DNA of 36,944 nucleotides from Phycisphaerales bacterium. GTDB taxonomy: Bacteria; Planctomycetota; Phycisphaerae; Phycisphaerales; UBA1924. The position numbers and the translations under genes were made by a program. A model generated the notes under the pieces. The model was not told where the DNA came from, searched no databases, and saw only the letters and a list, made by a program, of their open reading frames with translations. Where the stretch lies: assembly GCA_017640485.1 (NCBI GenBank), contig JAEPQP010000012.1, positions 1-36,944 of the forward strand, in the 5' to 3' direction. Below are positions 8,024 to 15,105 of the stretch, one piece after another (position 1 is the first letter of the stretch; each line of letters begins with the position of its first letter).

Positions 8024-9298
8024 TCATCGCTCCAGTGCCTGCTCGTACACCCGCTGGAGATCCTCGATCATCCGCTCGGTGCTGAACATTTCGCTGCACA
8101 TCGCGCGCCCCACATCCCCCAGCCGCCGTCGATCCTGCGGGCGCTCGTGCATCCAACGGATACATTCGCGCAGCGCGTCCGAATCTCCCACCGGGAACAA
8201 CAGCCCGGTGCCGTAGATCGGGTTCTGTCTCGCGTCCAGACACACCTCGGGAGTCCCGTCTGTATCCGTCGCAACCACCGGAACGCCGCAGAGCAGCGCC
8301 TGGGGAACCGTTCTCGGCAACCCCTCGCGATAACTCGGATGCAGCAGCACATCCATCGCACGCACCATCGCAGGCACCCGCGCGTGTGGCACCAACCCGG
8401 TATGCACCACCTGGTCCTCAAGACCAAGCGCGCGGATCCGTTCCATCAACCGGTCCGTCCACCACCCGTCCCCGACCCACAGTAACTTCCAGTTCGGATG
8501 TGCTTTCAGTTCCTCGCCCAGTCCATCAAGGATGTCGTCGTGCCCCTTGTGCTGCGCCAACCGAGCAACCGTCCCGATCACAAAGTCATCGTCCGCAAGC
8601 CCGAGCTCACGGCGCATTGAATCACGATCCTCATTCTCTTGCGCGTTCAGGTATCCCTCGACCTCCATCCCAGATCGGACGGTGACATACTGCGATGACT
8701 TCCCGATCTTCCGATCCAGAAACTGCTTCGTCATCGCGTCCGCAACCGAGACAATCACATGACACCGCTTCGCCGCGAACCGTTCCGCGAGTGTATAGAT
8801 CGCATTCTTCAAGCGGACCTTCATCCGTCCAACCAATGATCCCTCGATCGGCATAAACGGCGGCCCATGAATCGTGTGCACCACAGCGATATGAGCCTTG
8901 TTTTTTCGCATAAATGTCCACGCCGCCCACCGTCCGAGGATCCCCGCTTTCGAAGAGTGCGTGTGCACCACATCGGGCTGGACAGCGTTCATCAGTTCTT
9001 TGAGATCACGATGAAAGCAGAAGTGGTCCTTGATCGGATGGATCTCCCGAACCATGTTCGGGAGTTCATGGAGCACGATCTCCGTCGCGCCCTCCTCAAG
9101 CCCATCGCGCACGCGCTGATTGAACCGCTTGACCGTCTCCTTGTGCGATCCCTCCGGACCGAAGATCGGTCCGTACGCGAGATGCACACGATGACCAGAC
9201 CTGCTCTGACCGATGCACGACAGAACCGTGTTCTCTTGCGATCCGCCGAGGATCAATCGTGTCGAGATATGCAGGATTACCGTGCTCATCGATCTCAT
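8024..9298 (-). CDS. Family 4 glycosyltransferase
   Basis: A 424-residue GT-B fold glycosyltransferase. The N-terminal acceptor half contains RLILGGSQENT and a VVHTHSSKAGILGRWAA stretch typical of GT4 enzymes. The C-terminal donor half has IGTVARLAQHKGHDDIL, LLWVGDGWW and the E-x7-E type segment REGLPRTVPQALLCGVPVVA. It should transfer a sugar from a nucleotide donor to a lipid-linked or polysaccharide acceptor on the cytoplasmic side. The start ATG at 9298 overlaps the stop of the acetyltransferase gene (ATGA), which favours it over the ATG three codons later. Donor and acceptor are not predictable from sequence. Confidence 0.9.
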   Translation of the reverse strand: MRSMSTVILHISTRLILGGSQENTVLSCIGQSRSGHRVHLAYGPIFGPEGSHKETVKRFNQRVRDGLEEGATEIVLHELPNMVREIHPIKDHFCFHRDLKELMNAVQPDVVHTHSSKAGILGRWAAWTFMRKNKAHIAVVHTIHGPPFMPIEGSLVGRMKVRLKNAIYTLAERFAAKRCHVIVSVADAMTKQFLDRKIGKSSQYVTVRSGMEVEGYLNAQENEDRDSMRRELGLADDDFVIGTVARLAQHKGHDDILDGLGEELKAHPNWKLLWVGDGWWTDRLMERIRALGLEDQVVHTGLVPHARVPAMVRAMDVLLHPSYREGLPRTVPQALLCGVPVVATDTDGTPEVCLDARQNPIYGTGLLFPVGDSDALRECIRWMHERPQDRRRLGDVGRAMCSEMFSTERMIEDLQRVYEQALER

Positions 9299-9822
9299 GG
9301 TATCCGTTGTGATGCGTTCATCCGATGGACGATGGTCCGAACGCCGTAGTAGATCTCGGATTCACCCTCTTCGACAAACCCGGTTTTGATCAGCACGCGC
9401 CTCGATGCGAGATTCGCTGGATCGGTCACCGCGACCAACTCGTCCAGCGCGAGTGTATCAAACCCATACGCCACCGACGCTCGCGCCACTTCGGACGCGT
9501 ACCCCTTCCCCCAATGCGCCTTCCCGAGCCGGTACCCCAGCTCGATCTCAGGCCCATTGAACTCGATCGGCACCAACCCGCCTTGCCCGACCACACCCCC
9601 CGAATCCCGCTCGATCAGTGTCCAGAAAGTCATCCCTCGATCGCGATGCATCCCGATCCCGCGCTCGATCCGCTCAGTGATCTTCTCCCGATCCCACACA
9701 GACCCATCCCCAATGTACTGCATCGTCTCCGGATCATTCCACAACCCGAGCAGCGCCTCACAATCGCTCATCACAGGCACCACCAGGTCCAATCGTGCTG
9801 ACGAAACCACCACTTCTCGCAT
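9295..9822 (-). CDS. GNAT-family N-acetyltransferase (RimJ/RimL type)
   Basis: A 175-residue acetyl-CoA-dependent acetyltransferase. The pattern SARLDLVVPVMSDCEALLGLWNDPETMQYIG at the start, ELGYRLGKAHWGKGYASEVA (the acetyl-CoA pyrophosphate loop) and AVTDPANLASRRVLIKTGFVEEG near the end are those of the RimJ/RimL-like group; many such proteins modify small molecules or sugars rather than ribosomal proteins. A very strong ribosome binding site, GGAGGTGAT, lies just ahead of two adjacent ATGs at 9825 and 9822; the second has five bases of spacing and is chosen. The coupled downstream glycosyltransferase suggests that the substrate could be a sugar. Confidence 0.85.
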   Translation of the reverse strand: MREVVVSSARLDLVVPVMSDCEALLGLWNDPETMQYIGDGSVWDREKITERIERGIGMHRDRGMTFWTLIERDSGGVVGQGGLVPIEFNGPEIELGYRLGKAHWGKGYASEVARASVAYGFDTLALDELVAVTDPANLASRRVLIKTGFVEEGESEIYYGVRTIVHRMNASQRIP

Positions 9823-9938
9823 CATCACCTCCACCACTTCATCGACACATCGAGAGCCCAGATCACAGCTTTCATCCGTCCGATAACGCCAATAGAACGC
9901 AAGTCTCTCGAAATCTGAGGGATCCGCTCCGATTAAAT

Positions 9939-9967
9939 TTGATCGGGGCTTTCACCCAGTGTAAATT
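9939..9967 (+). promoter_or_regulatory. Candidate sigma-70-type promoter for the PEP-CTERM-like gene
   Basis: TTGATC at 9939-9944 and TAAATT at 9962-9967 with a 17-base spacer, about 100 bases upstream of the start at 10070. Each box matches four of six consensus positions. Nothing else in this 240-base divergent gap looks better. Confidence 0.35.
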
Positions 9968-10069
9968 TGTCCTGCTCAACTGGATTCTGTGTAGATCCAG
10001 CGCGTTCAGGTGAGAGCGAACGCACCAGAGCATAAGAGAGAAACCCTTTAGTTAGAGAGAGTTACAAAA

Positions 10070-10750
10070 ATGAAGTACACCATGATCGCGATGACCGCGG
10101 CGGCGATCGCCTCGGCAGCTGGTGCTGACACCCTCGACTTCTCGGATCTGAACCACGGCGACGTGGTCTCAGATCAGTACGCAGGTCTCGGAGTCAACAT
10201 CTCCACAGTCAACTTTGATGACCCAGCAAACCCAAACCTCGGTGTTATCTTCGACACCTCGCTCAGCGGCACCGCTGACGGCGACCTCGAAGACCCGTTC
10301 AGCCTCGGAAACACCGACCTGAACACCGACCTCGGGAACATCCTCATCATCTCCGAAGACGGCTCACCGAACGATGAAGGCAGCCGCCCTGCAGGCACCA
10401 TCACCTTCACCTTCGACATGCTCGTCGAGTCCTTCGGCTTCCATGTCGTTGACCTCGAAAGCGAAACCATCGAAGAGAGCTCACTCGATTTCTACCGTGA
10501 CGGATCACTCGTTGAAACCGTCGACTTCGAAGAGTTCCTCGCAGGCGGAGACTACGACAACGGCGTCATCTTCGGTAACAACTCCATCAACCTCATCAAC
10601 GAGTTCACCGTCGACGGCGGATACGACGAACTCGTGATCAACGTCGGCGGCTCCATGGGCTTCGACAACATCACCTACACCATCCCAGCTCCGGGTGCAC
10701 TCGCACTCATCGGCCTGGGCGCAGCAGTCGGCATCCGCCGCCGCCGCTAA
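10070..10750 (+). CDS. Secreted PEP-CTERM-like protein
   Basis: A 226-residue secreted protein. The N-terminus is a signal peptide (MKYTMIAMTAAAIASAAGA, cut near residue 19). The mature part is acidic and rich in Asp, Gly, Asn and Thr, fitting a beta-sandwich without catalytic motifs. The C-terminus has the three-part sorting signal: PAPGALALIGLG, a hydrophobic helix and a run of four arginines. PEP-CTERM proteins are processed by an exosortase at the membrane and usually end up on the surface or in the extracellular matrix. Here the motif is PAP rather than PEP. A purine-rich GAGAGAG stretch before the ATG can serve as ribosome binding site. A good terminator follows. Confidence 0.85.
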   Translation: MKYTMIAMTAAAIASAAGADTLDFSDLNHGDVVSDQYAGLGVNISTVNFDDPANPNLGVIFDTSLSGTADGDLEDPFSLGNTDLNTDLGNILIISEDGSPNDEGSRPAGTITFTFDMLVESFGFHVVDLESETIEESSLDFYRDGSLVETVDFEEFLAGGDYDNGVIFGNNSINLINEFTVDGGYDELVINVGGSMGFDNITYTIPAPGALALIGLGAAVGIRRRR

Positions 10751-10776
10751 TCCTTCACGGATACCCCTCAAAACAA

Positions 10777-10817
10777 AGACCCGCATCGATCACTCGGTGC
10801 GGGTCTCTTTCTTTTTT
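10777..10817 (+). terminator. Bidirectional rho-independent terminator between PEP-CTERM-like gene and cysN
   Basis: The stem AGACCCGCATCGA (10777-10789) pairs with TCGGTGCGGGTCT (10794-10806) with one G-U pair. It is followed on the plus strand by CTTTCTTTTTT. On the minus strand the stem is followed by TTGTTTTG, so it probably also ends cysN transcripts. Confidence 0.85.
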
Positions 10818-10830
10818 AGTTCAATTGAGT

Positions 10831-12171
10831 TCAGCTCGTCTCGCCGACGATCATCGCCGCACCGACCGTGTTGTTGGTCTGCTCGTCCACGATGATGAAG
10901 CTCCCCGTCGCGCGACACTGACGATACGGATCAAAGAACAACGGCCGCGTCGTCCGCAACGACACACGACCGATCTCATTGAGCTTCAGATCCGACGCAT
11001 CCTCTACACGATGCAGCGTCTCGATATCCATCCGGTAGCGCAGATCCTTGATCACGCAGCGGACCTCATTGGATGTGTGCCGGATCGTGTACTTCTTCCC
11101 CACCACCATAGGCTGTTCCGCCATCCACACCACCATCGCATCGATGTTCTGACCCGAGGTCGCCTGGTTGTTGGGTCGGCACAGCATGTCGCCGCGCGAG
11201 AGATCGATGTCATCCTCGAGCTGGATCGACACACTCTGAGGGGGAGTCGCGTACTGCTGCTCCACCCCACCGATATCGATCGACTTAATTGTGCTCTCGA
11301 GTCCCGAAGGGAGCGCCACGACCTCATCACCGATCTGGAACACCCCCGACGCAACCTGACCGCCGTAGCCGCGATAGTCGTGATGCTCATCGCCCTGCGG
11401 GCGCACGACCCACTGCACAGGGAAGCGCGGATCGATCATGTCGCGATCACCCGCGATGTGAACATTCTCGAGATGGTGCAGCAGCGAAGGACCCTGGTAC
11501 CACTCCATATTCGTCGAGCGGTTCACCACATTGTCACCCGTCAGTGCGCTCATCGGCACGAAGGTGATGTCGTTGATCTCAAAGCGAGCCGCAAACTCCT
11601 CGAAGTCGCTTCGGATTTTTTCATAAGTCTCCTGCGACCAATCCACGAGGTCCATCTTGTTCACGCATACCACCAGGTGCGGGATGCGGAGCAAACTGGT
11701 GATAAACGAGTGCCGACGCGTCTGCTCGATCACGCCGTGACGCGCATCAATCAGAATCAACGCAAGGTTCGCTGTTGAAGCGCCCGTCACCATGTTGCGT
11801 GTGTACTGCACATGACCCGGACAATCCGCGATGATGAACTTCCGCTTCGGAGTCGCGAAGTACCGATACGCGACATCAATCGTGATCCCCTGCTCGCGCT
11901 CGGCACGCAATCCATCGGTCAGCAGCGCAAGATCCATCCGCTGATCACCACGCGACAACGACGCGCTCTCCGCGGCTTCGAGCTGGTCCTCAAAGATCGA
12001 CTTGGAATCGTACAGCAACCGACCGATCAAAGTCGATTTCCCGTCATCCACCGAGCCGCAGGTCAGGAAACGGAGCAGATCCATATCGAGGTACGCATCC
12101 GTCGAGAACTCCATGCCCTGGTTCGCGCCGGCGCTGGTCGAGAGATCGGATTCTGTGGTATTGGAAGTCAT
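10831..12171 (-). CDS. cysN: Sulfate adenylyltransferase, GTPase subunit
   Basis: A 446-residue GTPase of the EF-Tu family that drives ATP sulfurylase (sulfate + ATP to adenosine 5'-phosphosulfate, APS). The P-loop GSVDDGKS is at residues 39-46, DCPGH at 116-120 and NKMD at 171-174, all intact. The C-terminal part holds the beta-barrel domains. It ends without an attached APS kinase, so this is the short CysN form; APS kinase is encoded separately by the divergent cysC. The start at 12171 lies three bases after the cysD stop, so the two are one transcription unit. Confidence 0.95.
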   Translation of the reverse strand: MTSNTTESDLSTSAGANQGMEFSTDAYLDMDLLRFLTCGSVDDGKSTLIGRLLYDSKSIFEDQLEAAESASLSRGDQRMDLALLTDGLRAEREQGITIDVAYRYFATPKRKFIIADCPGHVQYTRNMVTGASTANLALILIDARHGVIEQTRRHSFITSLLRIPHLVVCVNKMDLVDWSQETYEKIRSDFEEFAARFEINDITFVPMSALTGDNVVNRSTNMEWYQGPSLLHHLENVHIAGDRDMIDPRFPVQWVVRPQGDEHHDYRGYGGQVASGVFQIGDEVVALPSGLESTIKSIDIGGVEQQYATPPQSVSIQLEDDIDLSRGDMLCRPNNQATSGQNIDAMVVWMAEQPMVVGKKYTIRHTSNEVRCVIKDLRYRMDIETLHRVEDASDLKLNEIGRVSLRTTRPLFFDPYRQCRATGSFIIVDEQTNNTVGAAMIVGETS

Positions 12172-12174
12172 GCT

Positions 12175-13119
12175 TTAGAAATACCCTTCCTTCTTGCGAT
12201 CTTCCATCGCGGCTTCGTTCGTCTTATCGTCCATCCGCGCCCCGCGTTCACTCGCCCGCGCCGCCGCGACTTCCGCGACGATGTCCTCGAGCGTCGAAGC
12301 GGGTGAATCCGTCGCCGCTGTGCAACTCATATCCCCGACCGTACGGAATCGCACAGTCCGCGAAGTCACCTCTTCACCCTCGCGTGGACCAAAGGGCTCA
12401 TCGCCCACCGGCACATACTGACCCATCCGAGTCACCACATCACGCGTGTGCGAGAAATACAACTCGGGGATCTCGATCTTCTCGAGCATGATGTACTGCC
12501 AGACATCCATCTCCGTCCAGTTGGAGATCGGGAACACACGGATATTCTCGCCCATCTGGTGACGCCCGTTGTACAGGTTCCAGAGTTCGGGACGCTGGTT
12601 CTTGGGATCCCACTGCCCGAAGTCATCTCGGAACGAGAAGATGCGTTCCTTCGCGCGAGCCTTTTCTTCATCACGGCGAGCACCACCAAACAACGCATCG
12701 AACCGGTAGGTCTCGATCGCATCAAGCAGCGTCGGGATCTGTGCTCTATTTCTGGACGGATACGGCCCAGGATCCTCGCTCGCGATCCCCTTATCAATCA
12801 GATCCTGCACCTTGTGCACGATCAGCCGCTCCCCGATCCGCTCAACCAACCGATCGCGGAAATCGAGCGCTTCGGGGAAGTTGTGCCCTGTATCAATGTG
12901 CAGCAGCGGGAACGGGAACTTCGCAGGACGGAACGCCTTCATCGCGAGGTGCACCATCACGATCGAGTCCTTGCCCCCAGAGAACATCAACGCAGGACGC
13001 TCGAACTGAGCCGCGACCTCGCGCATGATGTGGATCGCCTCGGCTTCAAGCGCCTTGAGGTGCGTCAGCTTGTAGTGCGCCCCATCGTGCGCTGTGTCTG
13101 TATCCACCGTCTGGGTCAT
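12175..13119 (-). CDS. cysD: Sulfate adenylyltransferase, catalytic subunit
   Basis: A 314-residue ATP-pyrophosphatase-fold enzyme that adenylates sulfate to APS with CysN. The PP-loop SGGKDS is at residues 47-52, with LHIDTGHNFPEALDFRD, FGGARRDEEKARAKERIFSFRD and the EMDVWQYI segment typical of CysD following. The reading frame is open to 13239, but the family normally begins close to the KLTHLKALEAEAIHIMREV segment, so the ATG at 13119 is chosen. The C-terminal tail (RMDDKTNEAAMEDRKKEGYF) is the usual CysD end. It diverges from cysC across about 300 bases. Confidence 0.95.
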   Translation of the reverse strand: MTQTVDTDTAHDGAHYKLTHLKALEAEAIHIMREVAAQFERPALMFSGGKDSIVMVHLAMKAFRPAKFPFPLLHIDTGHNFPEALDFRDRLVERIGERLIVHKVQDLIDKGIASEDPGPYPSRNRAQIPTLLDAIETYRFDALFGGARRDEEKARAKERIFSFRDDFGQWDPKNQRPELWNLYNGRHQMGENIRVFPISNWTEMDVWQYIMLEKIEIPELYFSHTRDVVTRMGQYVPVGDEPFGPREGEEVTSRTVRFRTVGDMSCTAATDSPASTLEDIVAEVAAARASERGARMDDKTNEAAMEDRKKEGYF

Positions 13120-13420
13120 ACCCAAGGCCTCCGCCTGCAAGAAAGAGTCTGAAAACCGTCCAGAAACGCATGAAATCCCGGAATCTCCGCGAATCTGATC
13201 GTCCAGAACCGGTATCGGCCATCGAATCGACCCGCTCAACGCAAAGAGCCGCGATTCACGCCCTGAAACAGCCGAAGTATAGACCGCAGAGCGGTTTCGA
13301 TACCCTTTTTATCCAGACACAGCCCAAGACCATCAATGGACCCCAATTCACCCAAATCACCCTCCTAGGTCTATCCTCCAGAAACCACCCAAACCAACCC
13401 CGCCGATCAAGGAATCCCGA
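13120..13420. promoter_or_regulatory. Divergent cysD/cysC regulatory region
   Basis: This 301-base gap holds no convincing gene. It must contain the promoters of cysDN (minus) and cysC-cysQ-permease (plus). Visible elements are three copies of a TCCAGAA(A/C)C motif (13159-13168, 13202-13211, 13377-13386), the first two 43 bases apart, a small inverted repeat ACCGC-AGA-GCGGT (13283-13295) and a TATAGA at about 13278. No clean -35/-10 pair can be assigned and no riboswitch fold was recognised. Confidence 0.4.
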
Positions 13421-14065
13421 GTGTCCAATCCCAAATCCGACAACATCACCTGGCACGGCAGTCAGATCACCCCGGACCATCGCGCCAAAGTCCTCGGACA
13501 TCGCGGATGCACCCTCTGGCTCACCGGCCTCTCGGGATCGGGCAAATCCACCATCGCCGTCGCCCTCGAGCACGCGCTCATCAGCCGCGGATGCCTCGCG
13601 TACCGACTCGACGGCGACAACATCCGACACGGGCTCAACAACAACCTCGGATTCTCCGCCGACGATCGCAAAGAGAACATCCGCAGGATCGGTGAAGTCT
13701 CCAAACTCTTCGCTGATTCCGGAGTCATCACCATCTCCAGCTTCATCTCCCCCTATCGCTCAGACCGCGACCAGGTTCGCGCCATCCACCGCGAAGCCAA
13801 CCTCCCGTTCTTTGAAGTCTTCATCAACACGCCGCTGGAACTCTGCGAGTCCCGCGACCCCAAAGGGCTCTACAAAAAAGCACGAGCCGGAGAGATCAAA
13901 GGATTCACCGGGATTGACGACCCCTACGAAACCCCGGAGTCCCCAGAGATCGAGCTTAAAACCGACGAACTCTCCCCAGAGCACGCCGCGGATCAGCTCA
14001 TTGATGCACTCGTCTCCCATAGAATCCTGAACGCAAACCGCTCTATGGAGGACACCCAATCATGA
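13421..14065 (+). CDS. cysC: Adenylylsulfate (APS) kinase
   Basis: A 214-residue kinase that phosphorylates APS to 3'-phosphoadenosine-5'-phosphosulfate (PAPS). The P-loop GLSGSGKST is at residues 36-44, followed by RLDGDNIRHGLNNNLGF (61-77) and ADDRKENIRR, the standard APS-binding stretch. FISPYRSDRD and DPKGLYKKARAGEIKGFTGIDDPYE match the lid and C-terminal signature. The start is a GTG at 13421; the conserved core begins shortly after, and no better ATG exists. The stop overlaps the start of cysQ (ATGA, 14062-14065). Confidence 0.95.
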   Translation: MSNPKSDNITWHGSQITPDHRAKVLGHRGCTLWLTGLSGSGKSTIAVALEHALISRGCLAYRLDGDNIRHGLNNNLGFSADDRKENIRRIGEVSKLFADSGVITISSFISPYRSDRDQVRAIHREANLPFFEVFINTPLELCESRDPKGLYKKARAGEIKGFTGIDDPYETPESPEIELKTDELSPEHAADQLIDALVSHRILNANRSMEDTQS

Positions 14066-15105
14066 TTGACCACGCCCGCTACGCCGCCGCCGGACGAGAA
14101 GCCGTCATCGCCGCATCCATCATCTGTCGTGAGGTCCAGAACAACCTCGACGCCGTCCGCGCGATGACCAAGGACGACAAATCCCCCGTCACCATCGCGG
14201 ACCTCGCGTCCCAAGCGATCGTCGGCATGATCCTCAAACAGCAACTCGGAGAAGACCTCCACCTCGTCGCCGAGGAAGACTCCGCGTTCCTGCGCGATGA
14301 AGACAACAGCGTCTTCCTCGACGCGACCGTCGCCGCGGTCCAAGGCGTCTGGGAAGGCGCGACCGAACAAAAAGTCCTCGACGCGATCGACATCGGCGCC
14401 GGAGACACCGACCACCACTCCTTCTGGACCCTCGACCCGATCGACGGCACCAAGGGATTCCTCCGCAACCAGCAGTACGCCGTCGCGCTCGGATTCGTCG
14501 AGAAAGACACCCCCACCATCGGGATCATGGGATGCCCGAACCTCCCCATCGACATGTCCAAGCCACTCGACGAGCGCGACGACAAGGGCTGCCTCTACAT
14601 GGCTATCCAAGGCGACGGCGTCTACGAATCCTCATGCGATGATGTGAACTCCGATGTCATCCGCATCACACGCCTCGACCATGTTGAGGGAGAAGAGATC
14701 GCCGTCTGCGCCTCCGTCGAGAAAGCCCATACCAATATGAGCGCGACCGATCGCATTCTTCAGTGGATCGAAGAGCAAGGACTCGGACACGCCGGTGAGC
14801 CGGTCCGTCTGGATTCCCAGTGCAAGTACTCCGTCGTCGCGCGCGGGCAAGCCGACGCGTACCTCCGCCTCCCGTCGCGCAAGCCGTATGTCGAGCGTAT
14901 CTGGGATCACGCCGCGGGCGCATGCATCGCGAGTGAAGCGGGCGCATTCGTGACCGACATCTTCGGACGCAACCTCGACTTCTCCCACGGGAGAGGACTC
15001 GAGAAAAACAAAGGTATCGTCTGCGCCCCTCCTCGCATCCACGGCACACTCATCCGCGCCATCAAAGAACTCGGCATCGGACAAGACACCCCCCCCAGCG
15101 CATGA
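14062..15105 (+). CDS. cysQ: 3'(2'),5'-bisphosphate nucleotidase (PAP/PAPS phosphatase)
   Basis: A 347-residue Mg-dependent, lithium-sensitive type phosphatase of the inositol monophosphatase superfamily that removes the 3'-phosphate of PAP or PAPS, clearing the by-product of sulfate transfer. Metal-binding motifs are complete: EED at residues 71-73, DPIDGT at 125-130 and WDHAAG at 281-286. The length and layout are closer to the HAL2-like (eukaryote-type) members than to the shorter enterobacterial CysQ. It is coupled by ATGA overlaps to cysC upstream and to the permease downstream (15102-15105). Confidence 0.93.
   Translation: MIDHARYAAAGREAVIAASIICREVQNNLDAVRAMTKDDKSPVTIADLASQAIVGMILKQQLGEDLHLVAEEDSAFLRDEDNSVFLDATVAAVQGVWEGATEQKVLDAIDIGAGDTDHHSFWTLDPIDGTKGFLRNQQYAVALGFVEKDTPTIGIMGCPNLPIDMSKPLDERDDKGCLYMAIQGDGVYESSCDDVNSDVIRITRLDHVEGEEIAVCASVEKAHTNMSATDRILQWIEEQGLGHAGEPVRLDSQCKYSVVARGQADAYLRLPSRKPYVERIWDHAAGACIASEAGAFVTDIFGRNLDFSHGRGLEKNKGIVCAPPRIHGTLIRAIKELGIGQDTPPSA

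Noticed and set aside
7861-8085. 74-codon frame in the gap after the CBS gene
   Set aside because: It runs through the hairpins and terminator and into the convergent glycosyltransferase; no protein-like features.
10777-10817. Hairpin considered as an attachment site or repeat element
   Set aside because: It has a T run on both sides and lies between convergent genes, so a bidirectional terminator explains it fully.
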